Assembly (NCBI RefSeq): GCF_947496875.1
Contig: NZ_CANMEH010000005.1
Span: 124,001-188,000 of the forward strand
Source: an uncultured Paracoccus sp.
GTDB lineage: Bacteria; Pseudomonadota; Alphaproteobacteria; Rhodobacterales; Rhodobacteraceae
Direction: 5' to 3'
Length of the DNA: 64,000 bases
In this document: one piece after another, positions 35,583-45,177 of the stretch
How the letters are laid out: the number at the start of each line of letters is the position of its first letter
Position numbering within the stretch: position 1 is the stretch's first letter
Translations under genes and position numbers: made by a program
Notes under the pieces: model-generated
What the model saw: the letters and a program-made list of their open reading frames with translations, nothing else
What the model was told of the DNA's origin: nothing
Database searches by the model: none

Positions 35583-36250
35583 CCCCGATCCTTCGCGCAC
35601 TCGCATCCGCGATCGCCCTGTCGGCGACAGCCCTGCCCGCACTGGCCCAGACCACCGCCGCCCCGGCGGGCGAGACAGCGGCCGCCGGGCAGGTCGAGAC
35701 GCTGCCCGACGTGGTGCTGGGGCAGGCCGATGCACCGCTGACCGTGGTCGAATATGCCAGCTTTACCTGCAGCCACTGTGCTGCCTTCCACGAGGAGGGA
35801 TTCCCGAAGCTGAAGGCCGAGTACATCGACACCGGCAAGGTCAAGTTCATCCAGCGCGACGTCTATTTCGACCAGGTCGGCCTGTGGGCCGGGGTGCTGG
35901 CGCATTGCGGCGGGGACGAGAAGTACTATGCCGTGTCCGACCTGCTGCTGAGCCAGCAGGAAAAATGGCTGGACGCGAAAAGCGGCGACGATCTGGCCGC
36001 CAACCTGCGAAAGCTGGGTGCCGGCGCCGGATTCAGCGACGCCCAGATGGACGCCTGCTGGGCGGACCAGCAGAAGGTCGAGCAGCTGGTCGCGACATTC
36101 CAGAAGAACGCGGGCGCGGACGAGATCGAAGGCACCCCGACCTTCGTCATCGGCGGCGAGAAGGTCCAGAACCAGCCCTGGAACCAGTTGAAGGCCAAGA
36201 TCGACGAAAAGCTGGCAGAGGCCGACACGGCCGCACCCGCGCAGAACTGA
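35579..36250 (+). CDS. Periplasmic DsbA-family thiol:disulfide oxidoreductase
   Basis: A 223-residue exported thioredoxin-fold protein. The signal peptide covers residues 1-23 (ALPALAQ). The CxxC active site is C64-S-H-C67 inside FTCSHCAAFHEE, and the cis-Pro region is GTPTFVIGG near residues 183-191. It resembles DsbA/BdbD-type proteins common in alphaproteobacteria and should oxidise or isomerise cysteines in the periplasm. A GTCCGC-poor gap and the ATGA overlap with the DciA-like gene indicate coupled translation. The family III CoA-transferase gene begins only four bases beyond its stop. Confidence 0.9.
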   Translation: MTPILRALASAIALSATALPALAQTTAAPAGETAAAGQVETLPDVVLGQADAPLTVVEYASFTCSHCAAFHEEGFPKLKAEYIDTGKVKFIQRDVYFDQVGLWAGVLAHCGGDEKYYAVSDLLLSQQEKWLDAKSGDDLAANLRKLGAGAGFSDAQMDACWADQQKVEQLVATFQKNAGADEIEGTPTFVIGGEKVQNQPWNQLKAKIDEKLAEADTAAPAQN

Positions 36251-36254
36251 CGCC

Positions 36255-37361
36255 ATGCGGCCGCTCGACGGACTGAAGGTCGTTGAACTGGCGCGGATCC
36301 TGGCCGGCCCCTGGGCCGGTCAGATCCTGGCCGATCTGGGCGCCGAAGTGGTCAAGGTCGAGGCGCCCGAGGGCGACGACACCCGCCAGTGGGGGCCGCC
36401 CTTCATCGACCGCGAGGGCGACCGCTCGGCGGCCTATTTCCATGCGGCGAACCGCGGCAAGCGGTCCGTCATCGCGGATTTCCGGACCCCCGAGGGGCAG
36501 GCGGCGGTGCGCGAGCTCGTCGCCGATGCCGACGTGCTGATCGAGAACTTCAAGGTGGGCGGGCTGGCCAAGTACGGCCTGGACTCGCCCAGCCTGCAGG
36601 CGGTGAACCCGCGGCTGGTGTACTGTTCGATCACCGGGTTCGGACAGGACGGGCCGTATGCCACCCGCGCCGGCTATGACTACATCATCCAGGGCATGTC
36701 GGGCTTGATGAGCGTCACCGGCGAGCCCGGGGCACAGCCCCAGAAGGTCGGGGTGGCCGTGGTCGACGTGTTCACCGGCATCTACGGGGTGGTGGGAATC
36801 CTCGCCGCGCTACGCCAGCGGGACAGCACCGGTCGGGGCCAGCACGTGGACATGGCGCTGCTGGACGTGGCGACGGCGGTGATGGCGAACCAGGCCATGA
36901 ACTATCTGGCCACCGGCGTCGCGCCGCAGCGGCTGGGCAATGCCCATCCGAACATCGTGCCCTACGCGGTGTTCGACTGCGCCGACGGCTGGATCATCAT
37001 CGCCGCGGGCAATGACGGCCAGTATCGACGGCTGGTCGAGGTGCTGGGCCTGCCCGCGCTGGCAGATGCCCCGGATTACCGCACGAACGCGGACCGGATC
37101 GCCAACCGTGACGCCCTGACCGAGATGCTGACCACCGTCACGCGCGGCCGGACCCGCGACGACCTGCTGGCGGCGCTGGAACGGGCAGGGGTGCCCGCGG
37201 GGCCGATCAACGACATGGCCGACGTCTTTGCCGATCCCCAGGTGGTCGCCCGGGGGCTGAAGATCACGCCAGAGGGGGTTCCCGGTGTGCGCACCCCGAT
37301 CCGGTTTTCCGACGCGGAACTGGCGCTGGATCGGGCCTCACCGAAGCTGGGCGCCGGCTGA
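36255..37361 (+). CDS. CaiB/BaiF family (family III) CoA-transferase
   Basis: A 368-residue family III CoA-transferase. The CoA-binding N-terminus (LDGLKVVELARILAGPWAGQ) and the catalytic Asp in VAVVDVFTGIYG near residue 173 are clear, as are GLDSPSLQAVNPRLVYCSITGFGQDGP-type core parts. It moves CoA between acids, but the acid cannot be predicted from sequence. At 368 residues it is a little shorter than typical members (about 390-410), ending soon after the C-terminal SDAELALDRASP. It starts four bases after the DsbA-like gene but is functionally unrelated to it as far as can be seen. Confidence 0.9.
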   Translation: MRPLDGLKVVELARILAGPWAGQILADLGAEVVKVEAPEGDDTRQWGPPFIDREGDRSAAYFHAANRGKRSVIADFRTPEGQAAVRELVADADVLIENFKVGGLAKYGLDSPSLQAVNPRLVYCSITGFGQDGPYATRAGYDYIIQGMSGLMSVTGEPGAQPQKVGVAVVDVFTGIYGVVGILAALRQRDSTGRGQHVDMALLDVATAVMANQAMNYLATGVAPQRLGNAHPNIVPYAVFDCADGWIIIAAGNDGQYRRLVEVLGLPALADAPDYRTNADRIANRDALTEMLTTVTRGRTRDDLLAALERAGVPAGPINDMADVFADPQVVARGLKITPEGVPGVRTPIRFSDAELALDRASPKLGAG

Positions 37362-37439
37362 CGGGCGAACCGTGGGCCGCTGGGCGTAAAGTCTGCCTGG
37401 AGGCCGCTGCGGGTCGTCCGGTCCGATGCGCTCGCTGCG

Positions 37440-38366
37440 TCAGGCGTTCAGGCACCAGCGCATCACCGCCTTTTGCGCGTGCAGCCGGTTTTCGGCCTCG
37501 TCCCACACGACGCTCTGCGGGCCGTCCATCACCTCGGACGTGACCTCGTCGTCGCGATGCGCCGGCAGGCAGTGCATGAACAGCGCGTCGGGCTTCGCGT
37601 GGCGCATCAGATCGGTGTTCACCTGATAGCCGCGCAGCTGGTTATGGCGGCGTTCGCGCGCCGACTGCGGATCGTGCATGGACACCCAGGTGTCGGTCAC
37701 GACCAGATCGGCCCCCTGCACGGCCTTGGAGGGGTCCCGTTCGATCACCGCCTGCACACCCTGGGCGCGCGCGAAGTCCATCCATTCCCGTTCAGGGTCC
37801 AGCGGCTTGGGGCCGGTGAAGGTGAAGTCGAAGCCGAACTGGCCCGCCGCGTGGATCAGGCTGGCGCAGACATTGTTGCCGTCGCCGGACCAGACGACCT
37901 TGCGCCCGGCGATCGGGCCGCGATGTTCCTCGAACGTCATCACGTCGGCCATGATCTGGCAGGGATGGGTGCGGTTGGTCAGGCCGTTGATCACCGGCAC
38001 GTCGGCATACTCCGCCATTTCCTGCAGGGTCGCCTCCTCGAAGGTGCGGATCATGATCATGTCGACATAGCGGCTGAGCACGCGGGCGGTGTCGGCGATG
38101 GTCTCGCCATGGCCCAGCTGCATCTCGGCGCCCGACAGCACCATCGTCTGGCCGCCCATCTGCCGCACGCCAAGATCGAAGCTGACGCGGGTCCGGGTGG
38201 ACGGCTTCTCGAAGATCAGCGCGACCATCCGGTTCTTCAGCGGCTGTTCGGCATCCGGTGTGCCCTTGGGCGCGCCGTTCCGGGCATCCTTCATCCGGCG
38301 TGCGGTATCGATGATCGCGCGCAGGTCGTTCTTGGAGGTGGTATGGATGTCGAGAAAGCTGCTCAT
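37440..38366 (-). CDS. argF: Ornithine carbamoyltransferase
   Basis: A 308-residue enzyme that makes citrulline from ornithine and carbamoyl phosphate. The carbamoyl-phosphate motif STRTR is at residues 56-60, HPCQ near residue 133, and the ornithine/catalytic HCLPAHR near residues 267-273, with the SMD-like WVSMHDP loop. The ATG at 38366 begins the conserved N-terminus (MSSFLDIHT); the frame extends upstream without support. It follows the arginase gene by 125 bases on the same strand, so an ornithine-handling pair is formed, either one operon or two close units. Confidence 0.95.
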   Translation of the reverse strand: MSSFLDIHTTSKNDLRAIIDTARRMKDARNGAPKGTPDAEQPLKNRMVALIFEKPSTRTRVSFDLGVRQMGGQTMVLSGAEMQLGHGETIADTARVLSRYVDMIMIRTFEEATLQEMAEYADVPVINGLTNRTHPCQIMADVMTFEEHRGPIAGRKVVWSGDGNNVCASLIHAAGQFGFDFTFTGPKPLDPEREWMDFARAQGVQAVIERDPSKAVQGADLVVTDTWVSMHDPQSARERRHNQLRGYQVNTDLMRHAKPDALFMHCLPAHRDDEVTSEVMDGPQSVVWDEAENRLHAQKAVMRWCLNA

Positions 38367-38491
38367 GATCGGTGTCAGTCTTGTTGAGGGCCGAAGCGAT
38401 GCCGTTCGGCGGCCGGACCCGCCCGAAAGGGGCAGATGATCGCGGCACATGACCGGCCTTGCCCCGACGGGTCAACCCCCGCCGGCCGATT

Positions 38492-39412
38492 TCAGCTGCT
38501 GCGTGTCGGCCGGTCGAACACCTTGCGGCCCATCAGGCTGCCGACCAGATCGACCATCATCCGTGTCGTCCGGCCGCGGTCGTCCAGGAACGGGTTCAGC
38601 TCGACAAGGTCGAGCGAGGTCATCAGCCCGCTTTCGTGGATCAGTTCGCAGACCAGATGCGCCTCGCGGAAGGTGGCGCCGCCGGGCACCGTCGTGCCCA
38701 CCGCGGGCGCGACCGAAGGATCCAGAAAGTCGACATCGAGGCTGACATGCAGCAGGCCGTTCTCTGCCGCGACGCGTTCAAGGAACGCGCGCATCGGGAC
38801 GGCAAAGCCGTACTCGTCCAGCACCCGCATGTCGTTCACGACGATGTCGGTCTGCGCCAGTGCGGCGTGTTCGTCCGGATCGATCGAGCGGATTCCGAAC
38901 AGGCAGATGTTGCGTTCGGGGACCGGCGCGGGAAACGGCGGAAACGGATCGAACCCCGGCCGACCGGCCAAGTAGCCCAGCGGCGTGCCGTGCAGGTTGC
39001 CGGACCGGGTGGTGTCCAGACTGTGAATGTCGGAATGCGCGTCCAGCCACAGCACGAACAGCGGACGCTGCAGCCGCGCCGCGTGGCGGGCGACCCCGGC
39101 GACCGAGCCGAGCGACAGCGCGTGATCCCCGCCCATGAAGATCGGCATGCCGTCGGCGCAGGCGGCCTCGGCCACGTGGGCCAGCGCGCGTGTCCAGCCG
39201 ATCACCTCGGGCAGATGATGGACCAGCGGGTTGGTGCAGGCCTGCATCCCCACCTCGCCCAGCGTGACGTCGCCGCGGTCCTCGACACCGTGGTCCAGCC
39301 CCGCAAGGGTGCGGCCCAACCCCGCGACACGATAGGCGGCAGGACCCATCAGGCAGCCCGGACGCTGCTGCCCTTCGTCGACCGGGGCGCCGATCAGGAT
39401 GCAATGGGTCAA
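38492..39412 (-). CDS. Arginase
   Basis: A 306-residue arginase/ureohydrolase that splits arginine into ornithine and urea. The manganese ligands are in GGDHALS (about 94-100), DAHSDIHS (about 124-131) and SLDVDFLDP (about 225-233). The following APAVGTTVPGG supports arginase rather than agmatinase. No urease or ornithine cyclodeaminase gene is in the window. The downstream ornithine carbamoyltransferase could recycle the product to citrulline, or the pair may serve regulation of arginine levels. A rocF name is plausible but not assigned. Confidence 0.92.
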   Translation of the reverse strand: MTHCILIGAPVDEGQQRPGCLMGPAAYRVAGLGRTLAGLDHGVEDRGDVTLGEVGMQACTNPLVHHLPEVIGWTRALAHVAEAACADGMPIFMGGDHALSLGSVAGVARHAARLQRPLFVLWLDAHSDIHSLDTTRSGNLHGTPLGYLAGRPGFDPFPPFPAPVPERNICLFGIRSIDPDEHAALAQTDIVVNDMRVLDEYGFAVPMRAFLERVAAENGLLHVSLDVDFLDPSVAPAVGTTVPGGATFREAHLVCELIHESGLMTSLDLVELNPFLDDRGRTTRMMVDLVGSLMGRKVFDRPTRSS

Positions 39413-39521
39413 TTTCGCGTCCTGTGATCCGCTAACGGTGGTGCCATGCTAGCGGGGCGCAGTGCCGGTGGCCACCGGAACGGCTGGCGAGGCGCATCAC
39501 CGGACATGCAACCAGCGGGTC

Positions 39522-41240
39522 TCAGTCGCGTACCCCCTTGAAACGCGACTGCCAATCCTCTCGCTGCTCATCGGTGATCTTGACGAACAGCACCTCGGGG
39601 ACACCGAAGGCGTGACCCGGGGCGAGGGCGGTCAGCGCCGCCGCCACGCTATCCGGCCAACTCCAGTCGCCGCTCCGCATCGCCGCCAGCATCGCATCGG
39701 CAGCAAAGGGGATGAACGGGGCCGACAGCACCGCGTAGAGGCGGATCAGGTTCAGTCCCAGCCGCACCTGCATCGCGGCGCGGTCCGGATCGGTCTTGAA
39801 GGTTGCCCAGGGTGCCGCCGACTGCAGGTATTCGTTGCCGAGCACCCAGATTGCCCGCAGTTCGGTCGCGGCCTTGCGGACCTCCATCGCGGCCATGAAC
39901 CCCTCATAGGCCCGGATCCGGGTGGTCAGCGCGTCGAGCAGCCCCTGTTCGGCCTCGCCCCACTCGCCCCCGGTCGGGACGCTTTCTCCGAATTTCGACC
40001 GGCAGAACTTGGTGATGCGGCTGACGAAGTTGCCCAGCACGTCGGCCAGGTCCTTGTTCACGGTCGCCTGGAAGTTTTCCCAGGTGAATTCGGCGTCCGA
40101 CCCCTCGGGTGCATGCGACAGCAGCCACCAGCGCCAGTAATCCGCGGGCAGGATGTCCAGCGCCTGGTCCATGAACACGCCGCGGCCCTGGCTGGTCGAG
40201 AACTGGCCGCCGTCGTAGTTCAGGTAGTTGAACGACTTGATGTAGTCGACCAGTTTCCACGGCTCGCCGGATCCCATGATCGTGGCCGGGAAGCTGAGCG
40301 TGTGGAACGGCACGTTGTCCTTGCCCATGAACTGCGTGTAGGTGACGTCCCCCGCCCCCTCGTCCAGCCGCCACCAGCGCCGCCAGGCGGCATCGGGTTC
40401 GCCCCGTTCGTCGGTCAGCTCCTTGGTGGCGGCGATGTACTCGATGGGCGCGTCGAACCAGACGTAGAAAACCTTGCCCTCCATTTCCGGCCAGGGCTCG
40501 GTGCCCTTCCTCACCGGGACGCCCCAGTCCAGATCGCGGGTGATGCCGCGGTCCTGCAGCCCCTCGCCGTCGTTCAGCCACTTCTTCGCGATCGACGTGG
40601 TCAGGATCGGCCAGTCGGTCTTGCTGTCGATCCACGCGGCCAGACGGTCCTTCAGCGCCGACTGGCGAAGGTAGAGGTGCTTGGTTTCCCGCACCTCCAG
40701 ATCGGTCGAGCCGCTGATCGCGCTACGCGGCTCGATCAGATCGGTGGGGTCCAGCTGCTTGGTGCAGTTCTCGCACTGGTCGCCGCGGGCCCGGTCATAG
40801 CCGCAATTGGGGCAGGTCCCCTCGATATAGCGGTCCGGCAGAAAGCGGCCGTCGGCATGCGAATACATCTGCCGCTCGCTGACCTCGGCGATCAGCCCCT
40901 TCTCGGCCAGCTTCCCGGCGAAATGCTGGGTGAGCGCGTGGTTCTGCGGGCTGGAGGAGCGGCCGAACTTGTCGAACGACAGGCCGAAGCGGTCAGCGAT
41001 GTCGGCCTGCACCGCATGCATCTCGGCGCAGAACACGTCCACCGGTTTGCCGGCCTTGGCCGCCGCCAGCTCGGCCGGGGTGCCGTGTTCGTCGGTGGCG
41101 CAGATGAACATCACCTCATGTCCGCGGGCCCGCTGGTAGCGGGCGAACAGGTCCGCCGGCAACTGGCTGCCCACCAGGTTCCCCAGATGCTTGATGCCGT
41201 TGATATAGGGGATGGCAGAGGTGATCAGATGCCGGGCCAT
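39522..41240 (-). CDS. metG: Methionyl-tRNA synthetase
   Basis: A 572-residue class I aminoacyl-tRNA synthetase. The HIGH-equivalent is in [10 protein letters not shown] near residues 16-25. The zinc-binding knuckle [17 protein letters not shown] lies near residues 142-158. The KMSKS-equivalent is FSTSQGRG near residues 341-348, where Lys is replaced by Thr in the first position, a variant seen in part of the family as far as I recall. The anticodon-binding helical domain makes up the C-terminal third; there is no C-terminal dimerisation domain, which fits the length. The gene is divergent from a membrane-protein gene. Confidence 0.96.
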   Translation of the reverse strand: MARHLITSAIPYINGIKHLGNLVGSQLPADLFARYQRARGHEVMFICATDEHGTPAELAAAKAGKPVDVFCAEMHAVQADIADRFGLSFDKFGRSSSPQNHALTQHFAGKLAEKGLIAEVSERQMYSHADGRFLPDRYIEGTCPNCGYDRARGDQCENCTKQLDPTDLIEPRSAISGSTDLEVRETKHLYLRQSALKDRLAAWIDSKTDWPILTTSIAKKWLNDGEGLQDRGITRDLDWGVPVRKGTEPWPEMEGKVFYVWFDAPIEYIAATKELTDERGEPDAAWRRWWRLDEGAGDVTYTQFMGKDNVPFHTLSFPATIMGSGEPWKLVDYIKSFNYLNYDGGQFSTSQGRGVFMDQALDILPADYWRWWLLSHAPEGSDAEFTWENFQATVNKDLADVLGNFVSRITKFCRSKFGESVPTGGEWGEAEQGLLDALTTRIRAYEGFMAAMEVRKAATELRAIWVLGNEYLQSAAPWATFKTDPDRAAMQVRLGLNLIRLYAVLSAPFIPFAADAMLAAMRSGDWSWPDSVAAALTALAPGHAFGVPEVLFVKITDEQREDWQSRFKGVRD

Positions 41241-41382
41241 GTCGCGTCCTTCTGTGCTGCGGCCTGTCTAGCGGCGACCCCGGGCCAGGTGAAGGGCCGC
41301 GCGTCGGGGCCGGCTGCCGAGTTGCCGCTGACAGGCGATCGTTCTAAGTCTGGCGCGCCCCCGAACCCGAGCAGGAGCCGAC

Positions 41383-42051
41383 GTGCTGCGGTTGACGCAT
41401 CCCTCGCTTTTTCTGGCATGGACGCTGTCCGTCACGCTGGTCTTCATCGGCATCGACCTGATGCTGTACGACGACGTGTCCCGGGTCTTCAAGGAAGAGG
41501 GCGCGATCGAATACATCAGTGCGGTGCACCTGATCGGGGCGACGGTGCTGTGGTACAGCCTGCATCCGGGACCGGCATCGCGGCGGGACTGGCACATTCC
41601 CGTGCTGCTGATCCTGGCGGCGATGCGCGAGCTCGATTTCGACAAGCGCTTCACCAGCAACGGGGTGCTGCAACTGCGGCTGTACAGCGCCGACGGGCCC
41701 CTGGTGGAAAAGCTGATCGGGGCCACGGTGGTGATCTTGCTGCTGGTCGCTCTGGTGCGGCTTGTCCGGCGCAACCTGCGCGGCTGGCTGCACCGGCTGC
41801 GCCATGCCGACCCGTCGGCGTGGCTCGTGCTTCTTGCCCTTGCGGCGATCGCCGTCGCCAAGAGCCTGGACGGCGCGGGGCGCAAGCTGGCGCCGCTGGG
41901 CATCGACCTGGACCCGTCGGTTGGGATCCGTCTCGGGCGGCTGGAAGAGCTGCTGGAACTGGTCGCAGCGCTGACCCTGATCCAGGCGATCGTCTATTTC
42001 CGCCGCGACTGGGGGCAGGGATCCCCGAAACCGGCCGATCGTCGCCCCTGA
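41383..42051 (+). CDS. Conserved membrane protein of unknown function
   Basis: A 222-residue integral membrane protein with about six hydrophobic segments (near residues 9-27, 44-58, 70-80, 112-128, 146-160 and 186-200). I do not recognise a family. The charged motifs MRELDFDKRFTSNGVL near residue 80 and KSLDGAGRK near residue 160 stand between membrane segments and may be functional. The start is GTG at 41383 with a strong CAGGAG ribosome-binding site eight bases before it; no better ATG exists. It converges on gcrA with 15 bases between stop codons. Confidence 0.75.
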   Translation: MLRLTHPSLFLAWTLSVTLVFIGIDLMLYDDVSRVFKEEGAIEYISAVHLIGATVLWYSLHPGPASRRDWHIPVLLILAAMRELDFDKRFTSNGVLQLRLYSADGPLVEKLIGATVVILLLVALVRLVRRNLRGWLHRLRHADPSAWLVLLALAAIAVAKSLDGAGRKLAPLGIDLDPSVGIRLGRLEELLELVAALTLIQAIVYFRRDWGQGSPKPADRRP

Positions 42052-42066
42052 CGCCGATCGCCGCCC

Positions 42067-42741
42067 TCAGCGCCGGCGGTCGCGGCGCGAGCTCATCGGC
42101 TGGAACGCCACCCCGACATGCGCCTCGCAATAGGGTTTGCCGGGCTGGCTGGGCAGGCCGCAGAACCAGAACTTGTCGGTCGCGGGATCGCCGATCGGCC
42201 ATTTGCAGGTCCGCTCGGTCAGTTCCATCAGCGACAGCTTTCGCGCCTTCTTCTCCACCTCGCGGACCGAGGCGAGCGCCTCGGGCGAAATCTCGTTGGC
42301 CGATGGCTGGGGGGGCAGCGGCTGACCCGCCGGCACGATGGGGCGGCGCGAGGTGAAGACGGGCGCGACGGGTGCCGGCGCCGTTGCCGGGGCGACGGTC
42401 TCATCCCCGGTGTCGTCTGCGGCGGCATCGGCGTCACCGGGCGCCGGATCCGCCGGCGGGGCCACCTCGTTCGCGGGCTGCGGGCTGCCCGGCTCGAAGA
42501 TGGGGTCCGTGTCTGCCGGCAATTCGGCCGGCGGCTGTTCGGGTGAGGCGGCCGGTTCGGGCGCCGGGGCCGCGCCCGCCGTCTCTACCGTCTCCGTGCG
42601 GTTCGACAGCCCCAGCCGGTGAACCTTGCCGATCACGGCATTCCGCGTGACCCCACCCAGATCCTTGGCGATCTGGCTGGCCGAAAGACCTTCGGCCCAC
42701 ATGCGTTTCAGCGTCTCGACGCGTTCATCCGTCCAGGACAT
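42067..42741 (-). CDS. gcrA: GcrA cell-cycle regulator
   Basis: A 224-residue GcrA. The N-terminal helix-turn-helix (MSWTDERVETLKRMWAEGLS, then TRNAVIGKVHRLGLS, residues 1-46) and the C-terminal sigma-70-interacting domain (LMELTERTCKWPIGDPATDKFWFCG, near residues 166-190) are both well conserved. A disordered Pro/Ala-rich linker of about 110 residues joins them. In alphaproteobacteria GcrA binds methylated GANTC promoters and activates cell-cycle genes. The ATG at 42741 starts the family N-terminus exactly; an open frame continues upstream antisense to the neighbour but is not coding. Confidence 0.95.
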   Translation of the reverse strand: MSWTDERVETLKRMWAEGLSASQIAKDLGGVTRNAVIGKVHRLGLSNRTETVETAGAAPAPEPAASPEQPPAELPADTDPIFEPGSPQPANEVAPPADPAPGDADAAADDTGDETVAPATAPAPVAPVFTSRRPIVPAGQPLPPQPSANEISPEALASVREVEKKARKLSLMELTERTCKWPIGDPATDKFWFCGLPSQPGKPYCEAHVGVAFQPMSSRRDRRR

Positions 42742-42864
42742 GGCTTGCCTTCCTCGCGGGGCGCGCGATCGCCGCCCGCAGCTTGCATTTCGGCACCGGA
42801 CTGTCTTTAACCGGGCTGATTGGGAATAGTTCCTGACCCTTCCGATTTCAAGGATGACCCGCGC

Positions 42865-43695
42865 ATGCGCCCTCGATCCGCCGATGCCGGCATGACGTCC
42901 GATGCGTCGATGGGCGTGCGCCGGTTCGGCCGGATCAACTGGCTGGGCCTGCGCACCCTGATCTGGCGCGAGATCATGCGGTTCATGGCCGTGTGGCAGC
43001 AGACCGTGTTCGCGCCGCTGATGACCGCCGGGCTGTTCGTGATGGTCTTTGCCCTGGCGCTGGGGCGCGACCGGGGCGAGGTGATGGGCCTGCCCTACAT
43101 CGTGTTCCTGGGGCCGGGCATCCTGATGATGACGGTCATCCAGAACGCCTTTGCCAACAGCTCGTCGTCGGTGATCTCGGCCAAGATGCAGGGCAACATC
43201 GTCGACACGCTGATGCCGCCACTGTCCCCGGGCGAGATCCTGGTCGGCTATCTGGTGGGCTCGCTGGCGCGGGCGTCGCTGGTCGCGCTGGTGATCGGAA
43301 CCGGGCTGGCGCTGGCCCTGGGCGTGGTTCCGGCGCAACCGCTGTGGGCCGCAACCTTTGTCGTGCTGGCCGCGCTGCTGATGGGCGGGCTGGGCCTGCT
43401 GGGCGGGATCTTTGCGCAGAAGTTCGACCAGATGGCGGCCATCACCAACTTCATCGTGACGCCGCTGTCGTTCCTGTCCGGCACGTTCTATTCCGTCGCG
43501 ATGCTGCCGGAACCGTTCCGGACGCTGTCGCACTGGAACCCCGTCTTTTATCTGATCGACGGCGCCCGCTACGGGTTCACCGGGGTCAGCGACGCGCCGC
43601 CGCTGCGCGGCCTTGCCGTGTCGGTCCTGTCCGTGGCGGTGGTTGCGTGGGTGGCCTGGCGCTGGCTGCGCAGCGGCTACCGGATGAAGGCCTAG
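42865..43695 (+). CDS. ABC-2 type transporter permease
   Basis: A 276-residue ABC-2 permease with six membrane segments after a cytoplasmic N-terminus of about 30 residues. The ABC-2 signature is seen in LPYIVFLGPGILMMTVIQNAFANSS-type sequence near residues 75-98 and FLSGTFYSVAMLPEPFR near residues 207-223. It is related to YadH/NodJ-type exporters. No ATP-binding subunit gene is adjacent, so its partner must be elsewhere. The ATG at 42865 has AAGGATGA upstream; an ATG at 42892 is an alternative. Its TAG stop overlaps the stop of the convergent MATE gene in a shared CTAG. Confidence 0.88.
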   Translation: MRPRSADAGMTSDASMGVRRFGRINWLGLRTLIWREIMRFMAVWQQTVFAPLMTAGLFVMVFALALGRDRGEVMGLPYIVFLGPGILMMTVIQNAFANSSSSVISAKMQGNIVDTLMPPLSPGEILVGYLVGSLARASLVALVIGTGLALALGVVPAQPLWAATFVVLAALLMGGLGLLGGIFAQKFDQMAAITNFIVTPLSFLSGTFYSVAMLPEPFRTLSHWNPVFYLIDGARYGFTGVSDAPPLRGLAVSVLSVAVVAWVAWRWLRSGYRMKA

Positions 43696-45071
43696 GCCCC
43701 GGCCCGGGCGGGCGCGGTGCCGACCGCCACCCAAGCGGCGCCGCGACGCCAGAACCGGGTCATCAGCAGCACGGCGGCGGCTGTCAGCCCGATGACCAGC
43801 CCGGCCCACAGCCCCGCCGGGCCCATGCCCAGCGGAAAGGCCAGCAGATACCCCGCCGGCAATCCGATGATCCAGTAGCTGACCACCCCCAGCGCCATGG
43901 GCACGCGGGTGTCCTGCACGCCCCGCAGCAGCCCCAGCGCCATGGCCTGCAGCGCGTCGACCACCTGAAACGCGCCCGCATAGATCATCAGGGCGGCCGC
44001 CAGCGCAACGATGCCGGGCGCGCGCGGATTGTCGGCGTCCAGATAGAGCCCGGTCAGCCATTCCGGCCACAGCACGAACACCCCCATGGTCAGCACCGCG
44101 AACCCCGTCGACAACAGCGTGGCCGCCGCGGCCGCCGCCGAGAGGCCGGGGCCGTCGCCGCGTCCCTGCGCCGCGCCCACGCGGATGGTCGCGGCATTCG
44201 ACAGCCCCAGATGCACCATGAAGGTAAGCGAGGCGATCTGCAGCGCGATCCCGTGCGCCGCCAGCGGGTCCGGCCCGAACCATCCCATCATCAGGTTGGC
44301 GCCGGTGAACATCCCGATCTCGGCCACCAGCGTCAGCCCGATCGGCAGGCCCAGCCACAGGATCTCGCGAAACGCCGGCCAGTCCGGTCGCCAGAACCGG
44401 GTGAACAGCGCAAAGCGCCGCGCCTGGGGCAGCCAGCTGGCATACAGCGCCAGCGCCAGCAGCTGCAGCCAGTTGACCGCCAGGCTGGCCAGGGCGGCGC
44501 CGTACACGCCCCACGCCGGAAAGGGGCCGGGGCCAAAGATCAGCAGCCAGTTCAGTGCCGCGTTCAGCGGCAGCCCCGCCAGCGTGACCCACAGCACCAG
44601 GTTGGCCCGCCCGAGCGCCGCCAGATAGCTGTTCAGCACCATGCCGCCCAGGACCGCCGGCATCGCCAACCCCATGACCCGCAGCCAGTCCTGCGCCAAC
44701 CCGGCGATCTGCGGGTCCTGGCCCAGGGCCGACAGGATCGGTCCAGACCCCCACAGCAGCGGGAACGTCAGGGCAGAATGCAGCCCGGACAGCCAGAGCG
44801 CCATGCGCGTGGCCCGGCGCACATCGGTGTGGTCGTCCCGCGACAGGGCGGCGGCGATGCGGCCCATCAGGCCGATCGCGTAGCCGCCCCCGCCCATGAC
44901 CAGGATCAGAAACACCGAGGTGGCCAGCACCAGCGCCGCCAGCGCATCGACCCCGTAGCGGCCGATCATCAGCGTGTCGATGACGCCGATCGCCATGCGC
45001 GCTAGGTGACTGCCGATCAGCGGCAGGCCCAGCACCAGGGTCGGCACCAGATGAGGACGCAGAGGCGGCAT
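43692..45071 (-). CDS. MATE family efflux transporter
   Basis: A 459-residue multidrug and toxin extrusion protein with 12 membrane segments in two six-helix bundles. NorM-type motifs include PLIGSHLARMAIGVIDTLMIG near residues 18-38 and GLPIGLTLVAEIGMFTGANLMMGW near 236-259. It exports cationic compounds with sodium or protons; the substrate cannot be predicted. The ATG at 45071 is chosen at the beginning of the conserved sequence. The stop shares its bases with the convergent ABC-2 permease stop. Confidence 0.92.
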   Translation of the reverse strand: MPPLRPHLVPTLVLGLPLIGSHLARMAIGVIDTLMIGRYGVDALAALVLATSVFLILVMGGGGYAIGLMGRIAAALSRDDHTDVRRATRMALWLSGLHSALTFPLLWGSGPILSALGQDPQIAGLAQDWLRVMGLAMPAVLGGMVLNSYLAALGRANLVLWVTLAGLPLNAALNWLLIFGPGPFPAWGVYGAALASLAVNWLQLLALALYASWLPQARRFALFTRFWRPDWPAFREILWLGLPIGLTLVAEIGMFTGANLMMGWFGPDPLAAHGIALQIASLTFMVHLGLSNAATIRVGAAQGRGDGPGLSAAAAAATLLSTGFAVLTMGVFVLWPEWLTGLYLDADNPRAPGIVALAAALMIYAGAFQVVDALQAMALGLLRGVQDTRVPMALGVVSYWIIGLPAGYLLAFPLGMGPAGLWAGLVIGLTAAAVLLMTRFWRRGAAWVAVGTAPARAGA

Positions 45072-45177
45072 GAACCCCTGTCTCACGCCGGTGCGACCCG
45101 GGCAAGAACGATGATCCGCCGGTCGTCGGCGCCGGCCGTCCTCGGCGCGGCGCCTGCGCCTTGCGATCCGGCCCGCG

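Noticed and set aside
39465..39478. Perfect 14-base palindrome CCGGTGGCCACCGG between the metG and arginase genes.
   Set aside because: Such palindromes are frequent at this GC content; there is no T run for a terminator and no second copy to suggest an operator.
42742..45105. Upstream extension of the gcrA frame to a protein of about 1000 residues.
   Set aside because: The extension lies antisense to the ABC-2 permease and in another frame of the MATE gene, and GcrA has its exact family N-terminus at 42741.
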